Shown one piece after another: positions 51,464 through 59,596 of a stretch of 64,000 nt of DNA. The stretch covers positions 1-64,000 of the forward strand of contig DKFC01000053.1 of NCBI GenBank assembly GCA_002452745.1. The letters are read 5' to 3'. This DNA is from Firmicutes bacterium UBA6806 (GTDB taxonomy: Bacteria; Bacillota; Clostridia; Peptostreptococcales; Acidaminobacteraceae). Made by a program: the position numbers and the translations under genes. The notes below the pieces were generated by a model, which was not told the DNA's origin, did no database searches, and was given only the letters and a program-made list of their open reading frames with translations. Position 1 is the first letter of the stretch, and every line of letters starts with the position of its first letter.

Positions 51464-51667
51464 ATGATGAACGGTACAGTAAAATGGTTTAACTCAGATA
51501 AAGGTTTTGGCTTTATTACAGGAGAAGACGGAAGAGACGTTTTCGCACATTACTCACAAATCAACTCTGACGGATTTAGATCTTTAGAAGAAGGCCAAGA
51601 AGTAACTTTCGAAGTTGCTCAAGGCGCTAAAGGTCCTCAAGCTGAAAACATTAATGTTGTAAGATAG
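51464..51667 (+). CDS. Cold shock protein (CspA family)
   Basis: A 67-residue OB-fold nucleic-acid chaperone with RNP1 (KGFGFI) and RNP2 (VFAHY) motifs. It melts RNA structures at low temperature or in stationary phase. GGAGG lies 8 bases before the first of two adjacent ATG codons (51464 and 51467), so either may be used. Monocistronic. Confidence 0.96.
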   Translation: MMNGTVKWFNSDKGFGFITGEDGRDVFAHYSQINSDGFRSLEEGQEVTFEVAQGAKGPQAENINVVR

Positions 51668-51690
51668 TTAATATTTAGGGCTAACCTATT

Positions 51691-51726
51691 AAAAGCATGA
51701 ACTCAATGAGTTCATGCTTTTTTATT
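51691..51726. terminator. Terminator of the cold-shock gene, probably bidirectional
   Basis: AAAAGCATGAACTC and GAGTTCATGCTTTT form a 14-bp stem with loop AAT, followed by TTTTATTT on the plus strand. It also faces the convergent SLH protein gene. Confidence 0.9.
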
Positions 51727-51763
51727 TCCGTTTTATTTTCATTCTATTTACGTTCTATTCAGG

Positions 51764-53449
51764 TTATCTTCCACTTAGCGACAAGATGTGCTTATACAGT
51801 CTCAGCATGGTGATATACGCCTGTTGTCTCTGATAGCCACCCTTCGGATCAAACCGGTTATTACCCACACCAGACATAATTTTAGCATCATAGACATATC
51901 CCAAAAACGGTTTTGCCCAGTTTGATACAAGTTCTGAATCCGAAAACATCGGGAAAACAGCTTGTGTGCTATCACCTTGTGCTGCCGCTGTGGCAGTCAA
52001 CATAGTTGCAGCCTGTTCCCTTGTAATTTGGCTGTCAGGATCAAAGGTCGTCTCCGATGTGCCGCTGACAATATTTAAGGTATATGCAGCTCGAATATCC
52101 GCTTGTGCTCTCTCCGACAGTCCATTTATATCCACAAATGGAGACGTCATTGGAATCTCTTTCCCAATAGAGACCAGATAATCCTCCACTGACATCTGGT
52201 GAATTTGCTCAATACAGGTTATCGCAAGCGTACAAAATTCACTTCTCGTCACGATTTTGGTATAGTCACTCTGTAGAGCTGGCGGAACCAATTGTCTGTA
52301 TTCTGCTTCCCTGACCTCTACAGCTGCCCAAGTCGCTGGTACGTCTTTTAAATGGGTTGAAGCCAAAACAAATGCCGATCGTCTTCCACCAGAGACACCG
52401 TAAACGCCATCTCCAAGTCCGCCTGTATGAAGTGTATTATCGGTTTTGGCGATTATGAGGTGTGAATGTCCAAAACTAACTGCATTTACATGCTCATCAA
52501 TCTTGACTGGCATTTCATTATGCGTGTTGGAATCATAATTATTGTCACCCCATATCCATAGAGTGTTGTCCTTCTTAACCACTGCAAATGCTGAATCATA
52601 AGCAGCAGCATGGGCAACATCTTCCATGATTTTAATTGGAGATAGCACATTTTCCTTGATTATCTTCGTGCCATCGTAAAATCCAACGCCATTGTCAGTT
52701 CCCCACATCCAAAGACTGCCGTCGAGCTTAATGACCATTGTGTTGACAGTATCTCCTGTGACATATTGCACATCTTCCATAATCTTTACGGGTTCTAGCA
52801 CTGGATCGCCGTGACCAACACCCAAATTAAGATCTCCGTTTTTCTTAGTTGAAAATCCCCAGAGTTCGTTGTCCTCGTTAATAAAGTACTTTCTATAAGA
52901 TGGGTTCGAGACAAACTTCACCTTTTTATCATGCGGAATTTCCTTAAAAGTACTGTTAGATGTGGATAGATACAATTTGCCATCCTGTGTGGCTACTAAG
53001 AAGCTATCGTTTCCATAACTATTCAATGAAGCACTTATCACGCCATCCTTGATCTTTTGAGGTGTATTTGACTTGCCTATGCCAGGTAAATTCCCCCAGC
53101 CCCACAGGCTGCCATCTGTTTTAATAACAAGCACTGCAGAACGGTTTACACAGACACTCTTCACATCTTCGAGGATTTTCACAGGTTCTTTGATATCGTT
53201 TAAATTAACGCTATCTATAAGTGGATACGTCTTATCGTTACTGCCAAAACCATAGAGTGCCCCATCATCTTTAATAAAAAACGTGGTATTCCATCCTGCC
53301 GCGATAACACTGCCCTCCTCACCAATTGCATAAACAGGAACGCCTGTCAAAACAAGTGATGTGATGATAATCAACATCAGGCAAATGGAAATTGGCTTTC
53401 TCACGTGTCTCCCCTCAAGTCGTTTTTCCTTCTTACTCTCTCTTTGCAT
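51764..53449 (-). CDS. Secreted SLH-domain protein with RCC1-like repeats
   Basis: A 561-residue exported protein. The signal peptide (about 1-41) has a basic start and ends near VPVYA. The central region (about 45-370) is a series of RCC1/beta-propeller-like repeats, recognisable as DGSLWGWG, DGSLWMWG and NTLWIWG, each about 50 residues. The C-terminal region has at least two SLH-type segments (SPFVDINGLSERAQADIRAAY and FSDSELVSNWAKPFLGYVYD), which bind secondary wall polymers. Probably a cell-surface protein; the ligand is unknown. It shares direction with the DUF1508 gene 29 bases upstream. Confidence 0.85.
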   Translation of the reverse strand: MQRESKKEKRLEGRHVRKPISICLMLIIITSLVLTGVPVYAIGEEGSVIAAGWNTTFFIKDDGALYGFGSNDKTYPLIDSVNLNDIKEPVKILEDVKSVCVNRSAVLVIKTDGSLWGWGNLPGIGKSNTPQKIKDGVISASLNSYGNDSFLVATQDGKLYLSTSNSTFKEIPHDKKVKFVSNPSYRKYFINEDNELWGFSTKKNGDLNLGVGHGDPVLEPVKIMEDVQYVTGDTVNTMVIKLDGSLWMWGTDNGVGFYDGTKIIKENVLSPIKIMEDVAHAAAYDSAFAVVKKDNTLWIWGDNNYDSNTHNEMPVKIDEHVNAVSFGHSHLIIAKTDNTLHTGGLGDGVYGVSGGRRSAFVLASTHLKDVPATWAAVEVREAEYRQLVPPALQSDYTKIVTRSEFCTLAITCIEQIHQMSVEDYLVSIGKEIPMTSPFVDINGLSERAQADIRAAYTLNIVSGTSETTFDPDSQITREQAATMLTATAAAQGDSTQAVFPMFSDSELVSNWAKPFLGYVYDAKIMSGVGNNRFDPKGGYQRQQAYITMLRLYKHILSLSGR

Positions 53450-53478
53450 TGTTTTGCTCTCCCTTCATCATCAATAGA

Positions 53479-53853
53479 TTAATCAATGGTATAATCCACC
53501 ACTGCCGCCCGCTGAGCACACGCTTTGATGTCTTTGATTGCCTCTAGGCAATTCTCCCGTTTTGCATACGGAATGCTGCTAAATACAATCTCACCTCTAA
53601 ACCCAATCAGCGAAAACATCACTTCTTCCCCCTTTGATTGAACCCAAAAGAACGGACGCTTTCCCACTTGAAAGGACTCTTCATTTACTTCTGACAGAGG
53701 CGCCGTCTCTCTAACGTGAGAAAGGCATTTCTCCAGTTCAGCACGATCCAAAAAGGTACTAGAGACAACCCTTCGTTCACCATCTGTTCCTCTGAATGTA
53801 AAATAGTAACTCCCAGTAGGCGTCTGTTTGATTTCAAAGACCGCTCGCTTCAT
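53479..53853 (-). CDS. YegP-like protein with two DUF1508 repeats
   Basis: A 124-residue cytoplasmic protein with two DUF1508 repeats: one around FEIKQTPTGSYYFTFRGTDGE and a second, less regular, around VQSKGEEVMFSLIGFRGE, each followed by a Cys-containing helix (ELEKCLSHV, NCLEAIKDI). The family function is unknown. The ATG at 53853 follows GGCGGTGAG; an upstream ATG at 53871 has no site. It precedes the SLH protein gene. Confidence 0.8.
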   Translation of the reverse strand: MKRAVFEIKQTPTGSYYFTFRGTDGERRVVSSTFLDRAELEKCLSHVRETAPLSEVNEESFQVGKRPFFWVQSKGEEVMFSLIGFRGEIVFSSIPYAKRENCLEAIKDIKACAQRAAVVDYTID

Positions 53854-53878
53854 CTGTCTCACCGCCTTCATGTATGTG

Positions 53879-53901
53879 TGTACACTTTACTTATGTACAC
53901 T
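53879..53901. repeat. TGTACACT direct repeat upstream of the DUF1508 gene
   Basis: TGTACACT occurs at 53879-53886 and 53894-53901, 15 bases apart. The first copy is embedded in GTGTGTACAC. It could be a regulator site. Confidence 0.35.
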
Positions 53902-53982
53902 CTATTCTACGCTGTGTTTGAGTCACTCAGTAAGTGCCAGTGGTCATCACTAAGTCATCTGTACCTCACCACTGGAGTCATC

Positions 53983-54043
53983 AAAAAAAGGAAAGAGAGG
54001 CCCTCGTCACCAAATTAACTCCCTGTGAGGACTTTCTCTTTCC
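53983..54043 (-). terminator. Leftward terminator just upstream of the histidine kinase gene
   Basis: GGAAAGAGA (53990-53998) pairs with TCTCTTTCC (54035-54043), with an inner CCTC/GAGG stem. On the minus strand the hairpin is followed by seven T (53989-53983). No minus-strand gene ends nearby, so it would stop leftward RNA that has crossed the kinase gene in antisense. Confidence 0.65.
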
Positions 54044-54107
54044 CAATTCAAAATTTGTGGTATGATGAATTTATACAGCATTCACTTATCATTTCGGAGG
54101 TAAATTC

Positions 54108-55823
54108 ATGGAAATTTCAGACAAACTCGCACTCGAATTTCACACGATTTTACTCTCTCATGCTCTGATACTCACCATGCTAATCTCATTTACGAGTTAC
54201 GTTTTTTTTAGAGCCAAAAAATCAGATCTTCTATACAGCTATCTTTCCGTTGTGGGAATGATTGCTCTGTGGCTCACTTCAAAAATCCTCAAAACACTTT
54301 CTCCAGTTATTGAATTGCGTTGGCTTTTCATTGTCATTCAATATTTTGCAATTGACTGCCTTGGCATTTGTCTATTGATTTTTGCCTATATCTATCGAAA
54401 AGACAAAAGACCTTCTAAGAGACTCTTAATCCTATGGGGACTGTTACCTGCCATAGCCTTTATCTGCGTCATTACAAATCCATATCACATGAAATTCTAC
54501 GCCTATTTTGACATATACAAGGATAGGTTTGGCCCTATTTTTTATCTATCTCAAAGCATACAGTACCTCTATCTCATAAGCGGCATCTTCTTGCTGTCAC
54601 ACGATTTTACAGTTCAACCCGGATTTCAGGGCAATCGAAATCTCGGTAGGCTTTTCGCTGTGTTTGTATTGCTGCCGCTCATTGCAAATGCGTACTACAT
54701 TTTATTTAAAATCGGCATCTTTCACTGGGTTTTCCCATTCCCAGTATTTGATTTTACGCCTATTGCCGCCGCCATCTCACTGATGCTCTTCATCGTCCCA
54801 ACATTGGCCTTCCGGTTTTTCGATATTGCTCCAATTTCACTTGGAAAACTCTATGAAATCGTTCCACAAGGTCTCTTGTACATGGATTCAAATTCCATGC
54901 TCTATGGTGCTAATTCTACTTTAATCAGCCTATTTTCTCTAACCAAGTCTCCTGTCTCTTGGTCGTCATTTGAGTCCGAATCTTGCTGGCTATCAGAAGA
55001 TATCACAAAGTCGCTCATTGCGTTTTCAAGACAAGAAAACGAATTTGAACTTGAGTTGACCCTTGTGGACAATCGTCACATAAAAGTTGAAAAACACCCT
55101 AAGAAAAATGGACACTGTTTATTCTGTTTCACCGACATCTCAGAGATCGTCCTGACACAGCACCTGCTTGCAGAGCAAAATAGGGAACTAGAAGCGGTCA
55201 ATGAAAAACTCGTCCACATGGCCGATACTAAAAAAGCCCTTGCCATTGCACAAACAAAGGCGCAAATGGCGCAAAATGTTCACGACATTCTCGGACACAG
55301 TCTGACTGTTGTCATCGGTACAGCTGAACTCGCCTCTGGGGATCCCCCCTCTGAGGCTATAAAAAAAGCTGACCAAATAGAAGAACTATTGACCAGCAGT
55401 CTAAACGATATTAAAAATGTGCATTACGGAAAAGGCGCTTTGCCAAGTGAAACGACTCTATTAAAAGCCATTGAATATCTAAAAAACGACAACATAGATA
55501 TCCAAATCGAAGTGCAGGGTCAAGCCTATGAACTAAACACCCAGCAGACAGAAGCGGTCTATCGACTGGCACAGGAAGCTGTTACCAACGCTATTAAACA
55601 TGGTAAGGCAAAGAAAATCCACATGTTTCTCAGGTTTTATCCGAACCAAGTTGAACTCTACATCCTAGACAATGGCACTGGCTGTGTTCATATTGAAAAG
55701 AATTTCGGACTGCTGGGCATGGAAGCCCGCTTTAGTGCGCTTCTTGGGGAGGTCTCTTTTGCAAGTGACGGGGAATCTGGTTTTACAATCCATGCCACTT
55801 TGCCTAGACAATCTCGTGTTTAA
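54108..55823 (+). CDS. Membrane sensor histidine kinase, 7TM-type N-terminus, HisKA_3
   Basis: A 571-residue kinase. The N-terminal 245 residues form about seven membrane helices (7TM histidine-kinase-type input). A PAS-like region (about 250-350), a coiled coil, a HisKA_3 domain with AQNVHDILGHSLTVVIG (phospho-His 392) and a HATPase domain (EAVTNAIKHG, DNGTGC, FGLLGMEARF) follow. HisKA_3 kinases pair with NarL-type regulators; the convergent regulator at 55804-56451 is the natural partner. The two genes overlap by 20 bases at their ends. Ribosome site CGGAGG at 7 bases spacing. Confidence 0.9.
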   Translation: MEISDKLALEFHTILLSHALILTMLISFTSYVFFRAKKSDLLYSYLSVVGMIALWLTSKILKTLSPVIELRWLFIVIQYFAIDCLGICLLIFAYIYRKDKRPSKRLLILWGLLPAIAFICVITNPYHMKFYAYFDIYKDRFGPIFYLSQSIQYLYLISGIFLLSHDFTVQPGFQGNRNLGRLFAVFVLLPLIANAYYILFKIGIFHWVFPFPVFDFTPIAAAISLMLFIVPTLAFRFFDIAPISLGKLYEIVPQGLLYMDSNSMLYGANSTLISLFSLTKSPVSWSSFESESCWLSEDITKSLIAFSRQENEFELELTLVDNRHIKVEKHPKKNGHCLFCFTDISEIVLTQHLLAEQNRELEAVNEKLVHMADTKKALAIAQTKAQMAQNVHDILGHSLTVVIGTAELASGDPPSEAIKKADQIEELLTSSLNDIKNVHYGKGALPSETTLLKAIEYLKNDNIDIQIEVQGQAYELNTQQTEAVYRLAQEAVTNAIKHGKAKKIHMFLRFYPNQVELYILDNGTGCVHIEKNFGLLGMEARFSALLGEVSFASDGESGFTIHATLPRQSRV

Positions 55824-56451
55824 CGGCAAACACTGAAAGTTCCGTTCTATCGGAGAGCCCCGTAACCGCCAGAAGTTTGGTAATTTTGTTCTTAATCGTT
55901 CCCTCACTATAGTTTAGATGATGTCCAATGTCACGGTTAGACTTGCCCTGAACGATTAATTTTATAATCTTTATATCCATGGCGTCAAACACCATGTCAT
56001 CTATCTGAACCCTCTTTTCAACTTCTAAAAAAGTGTTGCAAACAGCTGTCTGCAACAAATTGTAGACACCTTGATGGAAAATCACCATGCCCTGATAAAT
56101 GCATTTTAGAGACATGATGAGCACTTCTGGGTGCATGTCTTTTATTAAATAGCCATCTGCCCCATAGCGAATGGCTTTTTTGATATTCTCATCATCTTCA
56201 AAGGTGGTGAGCATCACTACTTTTACCTCTGGACAGCTTGCTTTAATCTCTTTTAGCGCTTCAATGCCCCCTTTTCCCGGCATGCCAATATCCATCAAGA
56301 CAATGTCAGGTTTCACCTGTCCACAGCTAACCACCACTGACTCTCCATCTGCACAGGTTTTTACAATTTCAATTTCGGAATCCCTACTGAGCATTTCTTC
56401 AAGCATAGATCGAAAGAGCAAATGATCATCTGCCAGCAATAATCGAATCAT
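55804..56451 (-). CDS. NarL/FixJ-family response regulator
   Basis: A 215-residue regulator: receiver domain (LADDHLLFR, phospho-Asp in IVLMDIGMPG, Lys in LIKDMHPE) and a C-terminal LuxR helix-turn-helix (GKSNRDIGHHLNYSEGTIKN KITKLL). Its start overlaps the stop of the PAS sensor (ATGA), and its 3' end overlaps the convergent kinase gene by 20 bases. It is likely phosphorylated by that kinase. Confidence 0.93.
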   Translation of the reverse strand: MIRLLLADDHLLFRSMLEEMLSRDSEIEIVKTCADGESVVVSCGQVKPDIVLMDIGMPGKGGIEALKEIKASCPEVKVVMLTTFEDDENIKKAIRYGADGYLIKDMHPEVLIMSLKCIYQGMVIFHQGVYNLLQTAVCNTFLEVEKRVQIDDMVFDAMDIKIIKLIVQGKSNRDIGHHLNYSEGTIKNKITKLLAVTGLSDRTELSVFAVKHEIV

Positions 56452-57407
56452 GGTTTCACTTCCTTTCCCGCTATTTGTCCAACAGTACGTCTCACTTTTT
56501 CATAGACTTTTCTCAGCTGCTCCGCCAGTTTTTTAAAGGACTCTTGATAGATGCCGCTTTCAAAGTCACTTTCCCTTATGTGCCTAATCGTTCCAAGGGA
56601 TTTTTCTATGTCCAGAATCAGCATCTCCTGAATCTCAGTCAAAATTGAGAGCCTGGCACGTTCGGTTTCCAGCTCATCCACTGTTTTCAGGTACTGTGAC
56701 AGTTTGATATTGGCAGTATTTAAGCGCTCGTTTTGCTGCTGGAGCACCCGCTCGCTAAGTCTGATATTGGAGACATCTTCAAGCACAACCGTATACCCCA
56801 TTGGGCTGTTTTTCACGACAATCGGTGCCATCAGAAGCACAAAATAGCGATCTGATTTTTCCGTATGCATCTCAGATGTTTTTATTTCCTTCACGGCATT
56901 ATGTTCGCGATTTAAAATCTGACAGTTTTCCTCTATGTAATGCCTGAGCCTTCTCTGTTCAGCTGTATCTTCAAAAATGGCACTGTATTTTTCAGGATGA
57001 TTGATATATGTAATCATCCCATCCAAATCTGCCACAAAGACCACATCCGTGATATTGGAAAGCGCATAGGAGATATTGCTCGTTATATTGCCCATGCTGT
57101 ATTTTTGTCTAATTCCCAACAGCCCCAATCCTGACAAGCCCACACCTATGGCGACAGTAAAGAAAGATCTCTGAGCCATTCTATAGTAAAACTTTGAAAG
57201 GGGATGTACAAAGACAGCACTCCCAACCAAATAAAAAATCATGCTTCCAACCGCAAAGAAGGACAATAGGTGAATCAATATCGTATATCGGCTTGTTCTA
57301 TACCGGGCCAACAAGTACATGTTTATAATGCACATGAAAAAAATAAAGGCAATTGTCATCCCCGCAATCATAAAAGGACCATACCCAAGAACTCTTTCCA
57401 CTTCCAT
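56448..57407 (-). CDS. Membrane PAS protein with degenerate histidine kinase dimerisation domain and no ATPase domain
   Basis: A 319-residue protein with three predicted membrane helices (about 13-35, 43-66, 82-100), a PAS domain (about 112-225, VVFVADLDGMITYINHPE and GYTVVLEDVSNIR), then a coiled coil. The final 75 residues align with a HisKA_3 dimerisation helix, but the phospho-His position is Gln260 (LTEIQEMLILDI against QNVHDILGHSL of the neighbour kinase). The protein ends with no ATP-binding domain. It cannot autophosphorylate, so it may modulate the kinase or the response regulator with which it is translationally coupled. This role is inference. Confidence 0.75.
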   Translation of the reverse strand: MEVERVLGYGPFMIAGMTIAFIFFMCIINMYLLARYRTSRYTILIHLLSFFAVGSMIFYLVGSAVFVHPLSKFYYRMAQRSFFTVAIGVGLSGLGLLGIRQKYSMGNITSNISYALSNITDVVFVADLDGMITYINHPEKYSAIFEDTAEQRRLRHYIEENCQILNREHNAVKEIKTSEMHTEKSDRYFVLLMAPIVVKNSPMGYTVVLEDVSNIRLSERVLQQQNERLNTANIKLSQYLKTVDELETERARLSILTEIQEMLILDIEKSLGTIRHIRESDFESGIYQESFKKLAEQLRKVYEKVRRTVGQIAGKEVKP

Positions 57408-57498
57408 ATGAAATCACTCCATGATATATTGATTTAATTTTTTTCATTATATTAAAGTTTTGCAGCCTTGTCGAGAGCTTCCGACATTTATGTAAATG

Positions 57499-57537
57499 AA
57501 GGCTGGTTTGTGCTTTTGATGCACTGTCCCAGCCTTT
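57499..57537 (-). terminator. Hairpin downstream of the anti-sigma gene
   Basis: AAGGCTGG (57499-57506) pairs with CCAGCCTT (57530-57537) with an inner GTGC/GCAC stem. No clean U tract follows, so it is only a possible terminator. The surrounding 244 bases between the anti-sigma gene and the PAS sensor show no gene. Confidence 0.45.
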
Positions 57538-57651
57538 AAGAGTTTAACTGTGTTTCATTCTGAGTTGGATGTTACCACTCTTTCATATTTTTATCTGCTC
57601 TACTAAGATTTAGTATGCGAAATAGATATTGACCCTGTGCTATGTCTCCAT

Positions 57652-58812
57652 TTAATTCTGTGTAAATTCCTGTCTGTAAAAGAACACGGTTATTTGTCCT
57701 GCATCATCTCTGTGAAAGAGAACTGCATGATTTTCTTGGTTGTTCCCCCCTAGACTCATACGCTGGGAATAACCTGTCTCCCCATCATTAAAAATCGCTT
57801 CCAACATGACGCTGCCTCCCATTGAACCTTGGTCCGTACTTCTGAAATACTCAATCATCCCGTCCTCGTTCACGGTGACAACTTCTTCTGCCACAAACGT
57901 CCAGTATTTTAAAACCTCTTCCACGGTTATATTCTCAAGAACATCAAAGGGAATCATTTGATTGCTTGCCGCTTCAGATTCGCCTGAGTTCACTTCTGGC
58001 TCAGAATTCAGACTTTCAAGGTATTTCATAGCTGCTGTTTCATCTGCCTTCGCCTTATCCAGCGGCAAGTCAAACAGCAAGTTCAACCCCTCATAACTTT
58101 CATTGGCAGTGATGAGCCCACTGGCTTCGTCGTACGCATAAGCATTTCTATGATAAAAAGTCGTATCACTGACGCAGAGGTAGAGGTTTCTGTCTGCGAA
58201 TGGTTCTATGTTGTCACATTCAATAATTCGGTACATAATCCCATCTTTGACCATCTCTAAATAGCCGCCGTTCATGGTGATGATGTTATATACCACTGGG
58301 TTTAACCCCTGTATCAGCGGTGAGACGAAGAACTGCTTTTGTCCATACGCTTCGTCTGAAGTATCTGGCATTGGCGTTCCATCTTCATTTGAAATGGCAA
58401 CTACTGCATACGTTCTATCAGAAGCAAGTTCACCGTTCGTGTAGAATTCTGATTCAGCCAAATTTTCACCTGAAACCACCCCTAACAGCGTTACTTCATA
58501 ACCTGCTTCTATCTTCGTTGATTCTACTAAAATGGAATTAGGGCCTTTAAATGCCTCAGCCAATTTCTCATCTCCACTAGCCAGTGCCACTTCATGCGGC
58601 GTCAAATGCTGCCAAACTGCAAATGCAACCACCGAACCGGCGATTACAAACATAGCAACAATGGCCACGATTAGATACTTCTTCATTAAATTGCTCTTTT
58701 TCATCTTTCTTTCCCTCGCTTTTTTTAGGATGGCTTCATCTAGACTCAAATCCGGCTTAAAATCGGTGGAAAGGGCATTTTTTATCATTTTATCAAGTTC
58801 TCTATCGTCCAT
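57652..58812 (-). CDS. Putative anti-sigma factor with one membrane helix and large extracellular domain
   Basis: A 386-residue protein. The N-terminal 45 residues (MDDRELDKMIKNALS) are cytoplasmic and helical as in DUF4179-type anti-sigma proteins. One membrane helix (about 46-67) follows, then an extracellular domain of about 315 residues with a DUF4179-like fold and an acidic linker. No zinc-binding HxxxCxxC motif is seen. Its start overlaps the sigma factor gene by 11 bases, so it should bind and restrain that sigma factor until an outside signal arrives. The signal is unknown. Confidence 0.8.
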   Translation of the reverse strand: MDDRELDKMIKNALSTDFKPDLSLDEAILKKARERKMKKSNLMKKYLIVAIVAMFVIAGSVVAFAVWQHLTPHEVALASGDEKLAEAFKGPNSILVESTKIEAGYEVTLLGVVSGENLAESEFYTNGELASDRTYAVVAISNEDGTPMPDTSDEAYGQKQFFVSPLIQGLNPVVYNIITMNGGYLEMVKDGIMYRIIECDNIEPFADRNLYLCVSDTTFYHRNAYAYDEASGLITANESYEGLNLLFDLPLDKAKADETAAMKYLESLNSEPEVNSGESEAASNQMIPFDVLENITVEEVLKYWTFVAEEVVTVNEDGMIEYFRSTDQGSMGGSVMLEAIFNDGETGYSQRMSLGGNNQENHAVLFHRDDAGQITVFFYRQEFTQN

Positions 58813-59332
58813 ATCCGTTGACCTCCAAGTATTTCTTTACCTCGTTTCTGGCCTTGTGCAGTCTGCTCTTGACCGTGCCTTCTGGCAAATGTAAGACCTT
58901 GGCAATTTCGCCAACGGACATGTCCGCTGTATAGAAGAGATACAGAGGTACTCTAAAACCTTCTTTGAGCGTATGGACGGCTTTTTCGATCATCTGACGT
59001 TGTTCTTTCTCGATCAATTTTTCCTCTGGCGTCTCCATTTCCATTTGAGGTGACTCGATCTGACAGGCCTCATAATGAGATGCTTCTGTGATAATTCTAG
59101 ATCGCCTTGCAAACTTGCGTCTTTGGTTCTTCCAGTGGCTTGCGGCAATTGAAAACAAATAGCTCTTGACGTTGCTCTCACTGTCAATTTTCGTATGTAT
59201 TTCAATTGCCTTTAAGAACGTCTCCTGATAGAGCTCGTCTGCACTCTCTTTGTCCTTTGTCAGATAACGGCAGAAATTGTACAGCTCTCTGCCATTATTT
59301 TGAACTAAATCTGTTATCTCTGTCTCTTTCAA
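58802..59332 (-). CDS. ECF-type RNA polymerase sigma factor
   Basis: A 176-residue sigma-70 family member with region 2 (about 12-80: YNFCRYLTKDKESADELYQETFLKAI) and region 4 (about 112-168: GFRVPLYLFYTADMSVGEIAKVLHLPEGTVKSRLHKAR, in parts). A GTG at 59347 has no ribosome site, whereas TTG at 59332 lies 8 bases after GGAGG and is preferred. Encoded with the overlapping anti-sigma gene downstream. Confidence 0.92.
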   Translation of the reverse strand: MKETEITDLVQNNGRELYNFCRYLTKDKESADELYQETFLKAIEIHTKIDSESNVKSYLFSIAASHWKNQRRKFARRSRIITEASHYEACQIESPQMEMETPEEKLIEKEQRQMIEKAVHTLKEGFRVPLYLFYTADMSVGEIAKVLHLPEGTVKSRLHKARNEVKKYLEVNGYGR

Positions 59333-59514
59333 TTTGAATTCCTCCACATGTGGTTTAGCCCTTTCACTTATATATGGTCATCAGTCCCAGCGAGGTTCAT
59401 TTTATTTTGAGGAATCACCCCTGTGAGGTCACGGGGATTGATTTGTAAAATTGTCTTAGGATTTCATAAAAACTATGGTGCATCCATTATAACACAGGTT
59501 TTCATGAATTTGTT
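59333..59514 (-). promoter_or_regulatory. Promoter region of the sigma/anti-sigma operon
   Basis: An extended -10 on the minus strand (TGTTATAAT, hexamer at 59491-59486) with a poor -35 suggests vegetative transcription. Between it and the gene lies CCCCTGTGAGGTCACGGGG (about 59418-59436), a near-palindrome. An autoregulatory ECF promoter could not be recognised. Confidence 0.4.
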
Positions 59515-59559
59515 CCAGAGGGCTTCACCAGCAAAACCAGACTGTCCCGAAAATTAAAA

Positions 59560-59593
59560 AAACCCCTCTCTCAGTTTACCGAGAGAAGGATTT
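59560..59593 (-). terminator. Terminator of the symporter gene
   Basis: On the minus strand CCTTCTCTC pairs with GAGAGAGGGG (G-U pair included), followed by TTTTTTTAATTTT. It begins 4 bases past the stop codon. Confidence 0.85.
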
Positions 59594-59596
59594 TTG

